Source: a virus. Taken from it: a DNA stretch of 26,765 nucleotides. The position numbers and the translations under genes are program-made. The stretch lies in the IMG/VR virus record IMGVR_UViG_3300010885_049626, positions 1 through 26,765 of that record; one strand, given 5' to 3'. This document shows positions 1-7,464 of this stretch, one piece after another. Position 1 is the first letter of the stretch; each line of letters begins with the position of its first letter. The notes under the pieces are model-generated. The model was not told where the DNA came from. It ran no database searches and saw nothing but the letters and a program-made list of their open reading frames with translations.

Positions 1-311
1 GCTTCTTTCCTAGTAATAGGATAATTTTTAGGTATTAGATATACACCTTTATATTCTTCACCTTGTCTAAATACGTGTACATATTCCCTATCCCATGCTG
101 GTACTGTGTAATCAAAATTAAAATTTTCTAAAATTTTAACATTGTCTTCAATTAACCAAAACATATTAGTAGATGATTTTTTTTTAGCACTAAGATATGA
201 TTCATAATTTCCATAAAAATTATTAACTATTTTTAATAGAGGAAATTGATCTTTTAAATATAATTGATTATTTAACGTGTTATTATTAAAAATCGTGATA
301 ATATCATACAT
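1..311 (-). CDS. Glycosyltransferase-like protein, N-terminal part (3' end beyond window)
   Basis: An ATG at 311 overlaps the TAA of the dehydrogenase gene (TAATG). The frame stays open for 103 codons to the left edge, so only the N-terminus is visible. A segment reading MFWLIEDNVKI is followed by NFNFDY, then YVHVFRQGEEYKGVYLIPK. This arrangement (acidic pair after a hydrophobic strand, an aromatic FxF, then YVHV...GVYL) resembles the DxD region of a glycosyltransferase-like family common in marine T4-like phages. It also resembles the 11562-12440 product (ITVDADN...FF...DYVFSW...NGL). The role is probably transfer of a sugar or related group, but this cannot be shown from a fragment. A run of nine A (coding strand, 185-177) encodes consecutive lysines. 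The ribosome site is weak, so translation is probably coupled to the upstream gene. Confidence 0.6.
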   Translation of the reverse strand, partial: MYDIITIFNNNTLNNQLYLKDQFPLLKIVNNFYGNYESYLSAKKKSSTNMFWLIEDNVKILENFNFDYTVPAWDREYVHVFRQGEEYKGVYLIPKNYPITRKE

Positions 312-979
312 TAAAAACACTCAATATTTGGAAACATAGTAATTGTCTTATAGATAATTTTATTATCTTGAGATGATATATAATAGATCATATCTACGAT
401 AGATTGCGGATTTATAGCATCTGATACATTACCCAATGGATATGGGTTATTATCATTCCATAATGTAGTATTAATTCCGCCCGGATGTATACTCGTTACA
501 GAGATTCCTCTTAGATTTAACTCTTTTCCAAGTATATTAGCAAATGAAGTTAATCCGTGTTTACTAGCGGAGTATATAGATTGATTTTCAATATCATTTA
601 ACCCAGCTACTGAGTTAACAAATATTATCTTTCCTCCTTTTACCATTTTAGTTAAAGAGCATTTTGTTACATATATAGATCCTTTTAAGTTAGTATCTAA
701 TATAGAATCAATTATATCAATATCAGTTTTTTCAAATTGTTCTAACTTAAAGATAGCTGCATTATTAATTACAACATCAATATGGGTGATCTCTGTTAAA
801 GAGTTAGATAAACTTTCATAATCAGTGATATCGAGATTATAATGTTTATATCTATCAGAAAATATGGGTGCCTTGGAACGAGATATTCCTATCACTAGCC
901 ATCCCTGAGATAAAAAATAATTAGCAAGTTCTAACCCTAATCCTCTACTTGTTCCTGTGATTAATACAACTTTAAACAA
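311..979 (-). CDS. Short-chain dehydrogenase/reductase (classical SDR)
   Basis: The 222-aa protein has the classical SDR layout. A Rossmann nucleotide-binding motif TGTSRGLG lies at residues 8-15, NNAA at 72-75, and the catalytic set is N97, S123, Y136 and K140 (YSASK). PGG follows near 167. The length is near the usual 230-250 aa. It should oxidise or reduce an alcohol/ketone with NAD(P)H; the substrate is unknown. The start is TTG, supported by AGGAG at 990-986 with a 6-base spacer; this site overlaps the TAG stop of the upstream gene. It lies downstream of a cyclase, RuBisCO-like protein and nucleotidylyltransferase, so a reasonable inference is that it works on a cyclitol or sugar in the same pathway. 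The family call is secure; the substrate is a guess. Confidence 0.9.
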   Translation of the reverse strand: MFKVVLITGTSRGLGLELANYFLSQGWLVIGISRSKAPIFSDRYKHYNLDITDYESLSNSLTEITHIDVVINNAAIFKLEQFEKTDIDIIDSILDTNLKGSIYVTKCSLTKMVKGGKIIFVNSVAGLNDIENQSIYSASKHGLTSFANILGKELNLRGISVTSIHPGGINTTLWNDNNPYPLGNVSDAINPQSIVDMIYYISSQDNKIIYKTITMFPNIECF

Positions 980-988
980 TAAGATCTC

Positions 989-1834
989 CTAAGTATGTTT
1001 AATTATAACATCTTTTTTCCAAAGATTCAAGATATGAGCATAATCTATGTCATCATTTAAAGTAAAAGTATTGATATCAAGTTCTAAATACTTTTTAGGA
1101 TCTATGTAAAAAGATTCACCATTAGATATTATAGAAATATTTGTGTTTTTAAAAAGGATTGCCCATATGCTATGGCTGCTACACCAAAGATATTGATCAT
1201 TTGTACAAGATATGTCTTGATTATTATAGGAAAGGGTTTTAATAGTTTTTATTAAATTACTTTCTAATTTTTTAATTGGTGTAAAATATTTTAACCAATA
1301 TTTTGAAGTTCCATATATTACATCTCCAGAAATTTCAAAAGTTCCTCGATATATATTACATGATTTAGTATAAAATATACTAGATTCTTTTCCTTCTTTT
1401 AGTAATGTTTCAATCGTATGTGGATAGAGCATGGTATCCCACCTAGAACGTATTATATAATCATATTCTTTTAATTCTTCTTTCCATTTATCTAGTGCTA
1501 AAAAAAATCCATATATCTGTCCAACAAATCTATAGAAGTGCTCTTTAGGCATTTTAATTTTTTTAAAATTTACTATATTATCATATAATTGTTTTACAAC
1601 AATTTCTTGATCTACGTGTACTGAATGATTGCCTAAATTTAAAATTATATCGTTAGTGCTATTTAGATTTTTATGTAAATTAATTGATTTTGATTCGCTT
1701 AAATTAGTCCATGTATAAGAAAAAAAATCATATTTAATCTTTAATGTGTCTAATATTTCTCTATTTATTTTATAACCATAAGGAACCATGCGTTGATGTC
1801 CTGACATAATAATAGCTACTTTAGAATCGTGCAT
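989..1834 (-). CDS. Putative glycosyltransferase, RxRxD type (copy 1)
   Basis: The 281-aa protein begins VAIIMSGHQR, then has FFSYTW, and centrally YIIRSRWDTML. Two other genes in the window (8260-9003 and 8990-9754) share this pattern: a short hydrophobic strand, SGxxRT-like turn, a phenylalanine/histidine-tryptophan motif (xxTWD/HFWD) and a central RxRxD. Proteins of this shape are usually annotated as putative glycosyltransferases in marine phages and capsule loci, and the RxRxD aspartate may replace the DxD metal motif. No signal peptide or membrane segment is visible. The ATG at 1834 overlaps the end of the cyclase gene by 14 bases, so it is in the same transcript. It would be a candidate to transfer the activated product of the neighbouring enzymes. 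Function is inferred from family resemblance only. Confidence 0.55.
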   Translation of the reverse strand: MHDSKVAIIMSGHQRMVPYGYKINREILDTLKIKYDFFSYTWTNLSESKSINLHKNLNSTNDIILNLGNHSVHVDQEIVVKQLYDNIVNFKKIKMPKEHFYRFVGQIYGFFLALDKWKEELKEYDYIIRSRWDTMLYPHTIETLLKEGKESSIFYTKSCNIYRGTFEISGDVIYGTSKYWLKYFTPIKKLESNLIKTIKTLSYNNQDISCTNDQYLWCSSHSIWAILFKNTNISIISNGESFYIDPKKYLELDINTFTLNDDIDYAHILNLWKKDVIIKHT

Positions 1835-2897
1835 TTAATTCTTTCATTTTTAAAATAGCTAACAATAATTCAGGATCGGTTAAATTATTAGTTATATTAC
1901 AACTACCTATAGCCGTTGGTAAAGGAAGAAAAATATTTCCATTCCTATGTTTTTTAGTATCCGATAATGCAATGTTTAATAGGTCAATATCAAAAAAATC
2001 TGTATGATATGTAGGAAGAGTATAAGATTGTATTAACTTAAATATCCTAATCAATACATCTTCACAAATCATATTTTTAATAAAAGCTATACATGAACTT
2101 AATAAACAATCTAAAATAACTGCTTCGCCATGTAGTAAATCATCTACATTTTTCATTTCAATAATAGGAGAAAAACTATGTCCAAAATCAACAGGACGTT
2201 CTAAATTTGTTTCCCAAAGATTTGATGTCAATTGTGATAACATTCCACCAATAGCAATATTAATAGTTTGATTTGCAATGTTTCCCTGGAATCGCTGTTC
2301 CATAAGTTCTTTTACATTTTTTTCTAATAGAAGAAATAATTCTTGATCAGTAACAATAGATAATTTAATCATTTCAGCTACTCCGTTTGATATCTGCCTA
2401 TCATCTTGAGTTTTTATAAATTGATTGTCAATTATAGAATATAATGGTGGATAAAAACTACCAAATCTATTTCTCCTGTTAAAATGATTAATACTGGTTT
2501 TAATTCCAATACTAGCATCGATTAGTGATAATAAGGTAGTTGGTATACGTATGTAAGGTATACCTCTCCTATAAATGCTACAACAAAATCCAACTATATC
2601 TAATAAAACTCCTCCGCCAATTGCTATAATTGGCTCAGAACGTCGCAATACATCATTCTTTTCAAAAAAATCTAATATCGATTCAGCTGTTTTCCAATCT
2701 TTAGTCGATTCTAAACATTCAATAGTTAATATCTTAGTATTTTTATCTATAATTATTTTATCACAATATAAATTATAAAAATTTAGATCTATTACAATTA
2801 ATTTTCTATCAATATCTATTTTGTTAAAAGATAGAGCATCTTGAGACCGAAATATCTCAAAAGAAATAGGTAATGATTGAGTTACTTTCCAATTCAT
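1821..2897 (-). CDS. Sugar-phosphate cyclase, sedoheptulose-7-phosphate cyclase (EEVS-like) type
   Basis: The 358-aa protein belongs to the 3-dehydroquinate synthase superfamily. It shows GGGVLLDIVGF (94-104), RRGIPYIRIPTTLLSL (110-125), GIKTSIN (131-137), GVAEMIKL (172-179), RPVDFGHSFSP (234-244) and HGEAV (256-260). The expected metal ligands are E175, H240 and H256; the conserved lysines K133 and K178 are present. Several details fit C7 cyclases such as 2-epi-5-epi-valiolone synthase rather than shikimate-pathway AroB: RNRFGSFYPP after the KT motif, NLWE before RPVDFGH, and Pro at 244 where AroB has the second His of GHxxGH. It should use NAD+ and a divalent metal to close sedoheptulose 7-phosphate to a cyclitol. 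ATG overlaps the upstream stop as ATGA. Superfamily call is strong; exact product is inferred. Confidence 0.82.
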   Translation of the reverse strand: MNWKVTQSLPISFEIFRSQDALSFNKIDIDRKLIVIDLNFYNLYCDKIIIDKNTKILTIECLESTKDWKTAESILDFFEKNDVLRRSEPIIAIGGGVLLDIVGFCCSIYRRGIPYIRIPTTLLSLIDASIGIKTSINHFNRRNRFGSFYPPLYSIIDNQFIKTQDDRQISNGVAEMIKLSIVTDQELFLLLEKNVKELMEQRFQGNIANQTINIAIGGMLSQLTSNLWETNLERPVDFGHSFSPIIEMKNVDDLLHGEAVILDCLLSSCIAFIKNMICEDVLIRIFKLIQSYTLPTYHTDFFDIDLLNIALSDTKKHRNGNIFLPLPTAIGSCNITNNLTDPELLLAILKMKELNARF

Positions 2898-3859
2898 ATT
2901 AATTTATTAACCAAGTAACAAGCGTGAACATAAAAGAATTTAGCAGAATCAAAATCACCAGCATAACATTTGAACGGCAACATTCTAAAAAATTGTGTTG
3001 CTTCAAAAAGTTTAACTAATTTTAATTTTTCTTCTCCATATTTTTCTAATATAGATTTATTAAACATATCATTAAATATAATTAATAATTCTGGTATTTT
3101 TACTAATGATGACACTGAGTTATTTAGGATATTCTTATGAGAATCATTTATTAATCCATAATAACTATTACTACATTGTAATATTTGAGAATAATCCATA
3201 AATTTTGAATCTATTATACCTTCTTCATAAAGATCTATAAACGTTATTTTATTGGTGATAGGCGAATATAATATGTTTTCTAAAGTAGGATTACCGTGTA
3301 CATAACTTTCTTGATCTATCTTTACATGAAATAATTCATTAAATTTTGATTTTATATTTTTTATTCCATTAACAATTTCATTATTATAATGATATTCATC
3401 AATATGATAGAAGTTAGAAAATTCTAAAAATTTTAAAGAATCATTTATTTTTTGTTCAACTTCTTCTAAAAAATATAATTGTAATGAATTAGTATTACAT
3501 GTATAATCCAAAAAATGTAGTTGATCAAAAGAATTCCACAGAGCATCATGGATTTTAACTACTTCTTCTTGAGATAATTTTTTTTCTTTAAACAGAGTTT
3601 TAATATCCTTAGCTTCAATATATTCTATATCAAAATATGCAACGTTGTTAGATACTCCAACATCTAATAATTCAGGTACCATTCCTGGAAATAATTTATT
3701 ATATCTCTGAATTTTTTTTAACTGAGAATACCATCTTACATATCCGTACTCTCTATCAGATTTAGTACTAATAGTTTTTCTAACAAACCATCTACTGCTA
3801 TTTTTATGAAGACAAGTAGAATTTAAAGATCCACCTTTTAACGTAATAATCTCATCCAT
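2894..3859 (-). CDS. APH/choline-kinase-fold protein, possible cyclitol or sugar kinase with altered catalytic motif
   Basis: The 321-aa protein has the signature of aminoglycoside-phosphotransferase-like kinases. RWFVRK with K28 could be the ATP-binding lysine. YVHGNPTLENIL (187-197) matches HGDxxxxNIL, and ITFIDLYEEG matches the metal-binding xxIDxxxxG with D209. The catalytic Asp of HGD is Asn190 here (codon AAT), so the usual catalytic base is missing. N195 and D209 remain. It may be a weak kinase, a binder or a kinase using another base. Such genes often sit beside nucleotidylyltransferases and cupins in capsule loci. Here it lies between a RuBisCO-like gene and a C7 cyclase (8-base and 4-base overlaps), the position where a cyclitol kinase would be expected. 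Substrate unknown. Confidence 0.65.
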   Translation of the reverse strand: MDEIITLKGGSLNSTCLHKNSSRWFVRKTISTKSDREYGYVRWYSQLKKIQRYNKLFPGMVPELLDVGVSNNVAYFDIEYIEAKDIKTLFKEKKLSQEEVVKIHDALWNSFDQLHFLDYTCNTNSLQLYFLEEVEQKINDSLKFLEFSNFYHIDEYHYNNEIVNGIKNIKSKFNELFHVKIDQESYVHGNPTLENILYSPITNKITFIDLYEEGIIDSKFMDYSQILQCSNSYYGLINDSHKNILNNSVSSLVKIPELLIIFNDMFNKSILEKYGEEKLKLVKLFEATQFFRMLPFKCYAGDFDSAKFFYVHACYLVNKLI

Positions 3860-4970
3860 CGATTGCCTTCCTTAAAGATTTAACTGCTGACGAAATTCCA
3901 TCAGGATCGCTATGAACTGCGCCGCCGACATTTGCAAGATAATTTATACCAAATCTAGCAGTAACTTTAGGAATTAAATCAGAATTCATTCCGCAGCTAA
4001 GTGCAGGAATAACATTATATGAAGTTAAAGTATCCATTATGTTCTTTAATGCATCAGGATCATCACTAAGATAACCTCCCCACATTCCTGCGTGTATTGT
4101 ATCAATGCCGCTTATAGCTGCTAACTTACATAATACTAACCAATCAATACCAAAAGGATTTTTTACGTTAGTAATGACTTTATCACCACTTTTTTGATAA
4201 TGGAAAACTAGATTATAATCTTGTCTCCGTACAGCACTGTAAGTTCCAAATCCACTCCATATGTTTAAATGTATACCATTAATACCTAATTCTGAAACTT
4301 TTTTTGCTTTTTCTAAAACTCTGTCAGCATCGGCATTAATACATGCAAGATAAATTATATCTTTATCTGTAATTAAATCTGAAATATATTTTAATCGATC
4401 ATCTAATTGACAAAATACAGGGCTTCCTAAAATTTCATCTTCTTTTATAATATTAGCTCCGCCAATTATCATTTCTTTAACCATTTTAGATACATCTTTT
4501 GGAGAAAGTCCTGTTTTAGGTTTTAATATACATCCTAACAAAGGTCTATCATAAATTTTTGTTATCTTTCTAATCCCATCTAACCCAAATTTAGGAGATA
4601 AAATTGGAATATTTGAAAGATCAATATCTGTTATACGACAGCGTTTAATGTGATCAATATCCATCTGTCCACCTTGTATCATACATAAAAGTTGGCTTAT
4701 CCCGTCTTGATACCAATCGATATTAGATAAAGGATATGAGATAGATACTATCCCATGTGTTTTTTTCACTAAATCTTTCTTATCTCCAATTATTTTTGCA
4801 CAATGATTTTCAATTAATTCAGGAGTTTCAAATTCATTACGTATAGAAGGATTTCCAATACTTTGGCCTATAGAGATAGCCTCAGCTGCTTCTGCTAAGT
4901 TTTTTAGACTAGTAACTTCATATTTTACAGTGATAGAATCTTTCGGGATATTACTTCTATAAATCTCCAT
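3852..4970 (-). CDS. RuBisCO-like protein (RuBisCO large-subunit superfamily, form IV type)
   Basis: The 372-aa protein spans the N-terminal domain and TIM barrel of RuBisCO large subunits. The LKPKTGLSP motif (149-157) supplies equivalents of K175 and K177. GGANIIKEDE (170-179) supplies the carbamylated lysine (K176) and metal ligands (D178, E179). IHAGMWGGYL (292-301) aligns with the loop-6 region: the His is kept (H293) but loop-6 Lys334 is Tyr300. SCG (325-327) replaces the phosphate-binding SGG, while GG (349-350) remains. Loss of the loop-6 lysine argues against CO2 fixation. Known RuBisCO-like proteins catalyse enolase, isomerase or decarboxylase steps on sugar-derived substrates. GAGGT precedes the ATG. 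The gene overlaps a cupin gene (14 bases) and the kinase gene (8 bases), so it belongs to this operon. The superfamily call is very secure; the reaction is unknown. Confidence 0.93.
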   Translation of the reverse strand: MEIYRSNIPKDSITVKYEVTSLKNLAEAAEAISIGQSIGNPSIRNEFETPELIENHCAKIIGDKKDLVKKTHGIVSISYPLSNIDWYQDGISQLLCMIQGGQMDIDHIKRCRITDIDLSNIPILSPKFGLDGIRKITKIYDRPLLGCILKPKTGLSPKDVSKMVKEMIIGGANIIKEDEILGSPVFCQLDDRLKYISDLITDKDIIYLACINADADRVLEKAKKVSELGINGIHLNIWSGFGTYSAVRRQDYNLVFHYQKSGDKVITNVKNPFGIDWLVLCKLAAISGIDTIHAGMWGGYLSDDPDALKNIMDTLTSYNVIPALSCGMNSDLIPKVTARFGINYLANVGGAVHSDPDGISSAVKSLRKAIDG

Positions 4971-5295
4971 TTATTACCTCAATATTATATTTGTCTGTTG
5001 GGTCACTTCTATCTCTAACTACCACTAATTTAACATCCGTAATAAATTCTACCTGGCTAAGTTCATAAGGATAGAGAACAAATATATCACCAGAAACAAA
5101 TTCTTTTCCGTTAATTTTAAGAATTCCTTCAACAATTAGATTGATTTCAATAGATAATTTATGATAATGATCTTGATGATATTCTCCTGCAGAATGCTGA
5201 TGAAATCCTACTTCGAAATTTGCTTTTAATAAGCTAGGTTCAAAGTTTCCAACGAACCATCCTTTGATAAAATTTTCAATTCTATCTATCTTCAT
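4957..5295 (-). CDS. Small single-domain cupin
   Basis: The 112-aa protein has a cupin core. HSAGEYHQDHYHK (34-46) supplies histidines H40, H43 and H45, followed by a conserved-looking Glu (SIEIN) and the second cupin strand pattern INGKEFVSGDIFVLYPYE (GDxFxxxPxE). The start GWFVGNFEPS resembles cupins found next to sugar nucleotidylyltransferases in capsule loci. Such proteins may be metal-dependent isomerases, epimerases or sugar-binding proteins; nothing here fixes the activity. The ATG overlaps the nucleotidylyltransferase stop as ATGA, and the gene's end overlaps the RuBisCO-like gene. In C7-cyclitol pathways an epimerase acts after the cyclase, so this protein is one candidate for that step (inference). 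Confidence 0.75.
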   Translation of the reverse strand: MKIDRIENFIKGWFVGNFEPSLLKANFEVGFHQHSAGEYHQDHYHKLSIEINLIVEGILKINGKEFVSGDIFVLYPYELSQVEFITDVKLVVVRDRSDPTDKYNIEVINGDL

Positions 5296-6017
5296 AGATC
5301 TGACCTAAAATTCATTTTAAAATTTGCTAAATCTTCAGGAGTACCTACCGGCCAAAAGTCGGTATTATTAATATGATATTTTTTAATTTTCAATCCTCTT
5401 GAAATACTAATATTATAGACAGGTGCTACATAATATTCACCATTTTCTTTTATATCATTGTTTATTAATGTTTCGACATCAATAAAAAAATCTTTAGTTT
5501 TTGCCCAGTGATATAATCCAATAGTCGCGTCATTACTTATAACTTGCTTCTCTCTTACTTCAATAATATTATCATCTTCATCAGTCCTAACATAACTACA
5601 CTTTTCACTAGTTTCTTTATATACCGGTATATATGACAAATCCGGATTCTGTTCTAATTGATTTAAAAAATCCTTAGAATCCCAATCTAAATATTGGTCA
5701 CAATTAACTGATAAAAATGGAGAATCAATATCATTTATATATTTTTTAGATAATAGGAGAGTTTCGGCAGCACCTCTTGTATTAGTTTCGCAAGGTATAA
5801 TTTCGTTACCTATTGCTAATAACATTTTTTCTAAATAACTATATTTTTGTAAATGTTCTGTTTTTACAATAAAATATATCTTTCCTGGAATCTTTAATGT
5901 ATTTACAGCATGGTAAATCATCGGAGCACCGTTAAAAGAAATGAGATACTTAGGAATATTATATCCTACATCTATAAATCTTTTTCCATTGCCGCACATG
6001 GCAAAAACAATATTCAT
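5292..6017 (-). CDS. Sugar-phosphate nucleotidylyltransferase (NTP transferase)
   Basis: The 241-aa protein starts with a nucleotidyltransferase signature: a hydrophobic strand, GNGKRF (10-15), then IPKYLISFNGAPMI. These are the GxGxRF loop and the PK lysine that bind NTP and sugar phosphate. FLSVNCDQYLDW carries the metal-binding Asp, and FWPVGTPEDL near the C-terminus is the usual end motif of this group. It should couple a phosphorylated sugar or cyclitol to a nucleotide, giving the activated donor for the glycosyltransferases encoded nearby. The length is typical of the single-domain capsule-type enzymes, without a C-terminal beta-helix. Both ends overlap neighbours as ATGA, so expression is coupled. 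Nucleotide and sugar specificity cannot be read by eye. Confidence 0.88.
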   Translation of the reverse strand: MNIVFAMCGNGKRFIDVGYNIPKYLISFNGAPMIYHAVNTLKIPGKIYFIVKTEHLQKYSYLEKMLLAIGNEIIPCETNTRGAAETLLLSKKYINDIDSPFLSVNCDQYLDWDSKDFLNQLEQNPDLSYIPVYKETSEKCSYVRTDEDDNIIEVREKQVISNDATIGLYHWAKTKDFFIDVETLINNDIKENGEYYVAPVYNISISRGLKIKKYHINNTDFWPVGTPEDLANFKMNFRSDL

Positions 6018-6685
6018 AACTCTATCTTCCTTGATATTTCATCTGCCCATAATTTATGGGTTTCAATTGTAGGATGTCCATATTGAAATCTACTATGATC
6101 ATTGTCTTCTATATATTGTTTCCAAGAAGTAGGGTATAAATTTATTAATCCTTGATTAAATTCTCTATTTGATATATAGTTTAATTTATCCACAGGTGTT
6201 CCAAATGCAATAAAATCATAATATTTTATTCCTAATCCTGCACATAAATTCCTAAGAATTAACATATAACGAATTTGCTGTATTTGAAGAGATTTTTCAT
6301 CATAAATTTTATAAAAAATTTGTTGGAAATTTTTTAAATTGTGCGACTGACTATTTTTTCCTATAATGCTATGTGCTGTTATATGATGAAAATTGTTATC
6401 TATACATATTTCAGTTCGTTCAGGTATCGTCCACCCTACTATAACTATTAAATTTTTTGGAGATTTTCCTTTTCCAATCCAATTTAAAATAAAGTTATTA
6501 GTTTTTCTAAATATATAATCATTACTTGCGGCGCCTGCTCCTTCGTTAATACATAAAGATAAATTTAGTTTTTCCATAGTAAACCAAGGCCATGTATGAT
6601 AATACCACTCAGTAGTGCAAGGCAATTTTCTAGGAATTTCCTGGCCAGCAGTCCAACTATCGCCACAAGCATATAATAATTTCAT
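6014..6685 (-). CDS. SGNH/GDSL hydrolase-like protein (copy 1)
   Basis: The 223-aa protein opens with LLYACGDSWTAG, which is block I of SGNH hydrolases with nucleophile Ser10. GAGAASNDYIFR gives the block II glycine and asparagine. VGWTIPERTEI stands where block III (GxND) is expected, with Thr rather than Asn-Asp. GHPTIETHKLWA near the C-terminus could supply the catalytic His (HPxxxxH). It shares this unusual layout with the 7458-8276 product (VGLTSPERKDF, HPSELGHTWWA), so they are paralogues. The likely role is esterase or acyl-transfer chemistry on a glycan, such as O-acetyl removal, but activity is not shown. No signal peptide is visible. The ATG overlaps the upstream stop as ATGA. Confidence 0.7.
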   Translation of the reverse strand: MKLLYACGDSWTAGQEIPRKLPCTTEWYYHTWPWFTMEKLNLSLCINEGAGAASNDYIFRKTNNFILNWIGKGKSPKNLIVIVGWTIPERTEICIDNNFHHITAHSIIGKNSQSHNLKNFQQIFYKIYDEKSLQIQQIRYMLILRNLCAGLGIKYYDFIAFGTPVDKLNYISNREFNQGLINLYPTSWKQYIEDNDHSRFQYGHPTIETHKLWADEISRKIEL

Positions 6686-7464
6686 ATTAAATTATATCTT
6701 TCTATATGTTTTATTATATTTTCACCTACTAATCTATTTCCTATTTCATTACAATGCCCACTGCCTCTAGTGTCTGGATATTGATTCGTATATATTCCCC
6801 AACTATGTTCTAGATTATTTTCTGGAGATATCACTTTAGGATGCCGATGTCCCATTAGTACATGTGGAATATTATGATATTTTAATAAAAGATGCATATG
6901 TACAAACAAGGAATCATCATATGTTTTTTTAATACCTGTATCAAATAATTCCAAGAAATACTTTTTTATTGCCTCAAATTTATTTGAGTTTACTTTTAAA
7001 AATAACTGTTTAATTCCCGGAGATTTTCCGTTTTGATAATACTCTATATTTGATATAGTTTCAGTTATTAATCTAGGATTAGATGATGTATTAAATTCTA
7101 ATGGTCTGCATACATCAGGACCAGTTTCTGGTGCATAAGGAACATATGAAAGATATTCTACATCTGAAAGATCCGGACGACGGTATTTAAACCCATCATC
7201 TAATGGAAAAATTATCCTTTCATGATAAGTTGTTGTAATTAATACAAGAGGCTTATATGCAGGATCAGATTTTGTTTGTTCAATTATTTTTTCTACTTGT
7301 AAAAAAATAGTCATATTACAACATCCAGAACGTGCATATATACGTTGAGGTAAATCAAAATATTTAGATACTACTCCACTGAAATTGTCCTCAAAAGACG
7401 TTTTGTCAGGTAACCCTGCACCTACTCCAAAACTATCTCCACAAACTGCTATATGTGTTACCAT
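6682..7464 (-). CDS. SGNH/GDSL hydrolase-like protein (copy 2, divergent)
   Basis: The 260-aa protein begins MVTHIAVCGDSFGVG, an SGNH block I with Ser11. ARSGCCNMTIF could be block II (Gly and Asn). LITTTYHERIIF aligns with the VGxTxPER region of the two neighbouring copies but is more divergent. GSGHCNEIGNRLVGENI at the C-terminus offers a His and Asn in place of HPSxxGH. It is longer than copy 1 and contains a middle insertion with little recognisable structure. It probably acts on an ester or acyl group of a glycan, as inferred from fold and context. It overlaps copy 3 by 7 bases and copy 1 by 4 bases. Family assignment rests on block I and overall order. Confidence 0.6.
   Translation of the reverse strand: MVTHIAVCGDSFGVGAGLPDKTSFEDNFSGVVSKYFDLPQRIYARSGCCNMTIFLQVEKIIEQTKSDPAYKPLVLITTTYHERIIFPLDDGFKYRRPDLSDVEYLSYVPYAPETGPDVCRPLEFNTSSNPRLITETISNIEYYQNGKSPGIKQLFLKVNSNKFEAIKKYFLELFDTGIKKTYDDSLFVHMHLLLKYHNIPHVLMGHRHPKVISPENNLEHSWGIYTNQYPDTRGSGHCNEIGNRLVGENIIKHIERYNLI

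Noticed and set aside
177-185. A9 run as a programmed slippage site
   Set aside because: Such A-runs are expected in this AT-rich DNA and no alternative frame of interest follows in the visible part.
2575-2778. Plus-strand reading frames, e.g. here, 11868-12173, 16157-16441, 20098-20490 and 26159-26536
   Set aside because: Each lies opposite a well-supported minus-strand gene, has no recognisable motif or clear ribosome site, and is a composition shadow.
1821-2897. Shikimate-pathway 3-dehydroquinate synthase (AroB)
   Set aside because: The second His of GHxxGH is Pro and the RNRFGSFYPP/NLWE/VDFGHSFSP phrases fit C7 cyclases better.
3852-4970. A true CO2-fixing RuBisCO
   Set aside because: The loop-6 lysine is Tyr300, the SGG phosphate motif is SCG, and the protein is shorter than form I-III subunits, so a RuBisCO-like role is favoured.
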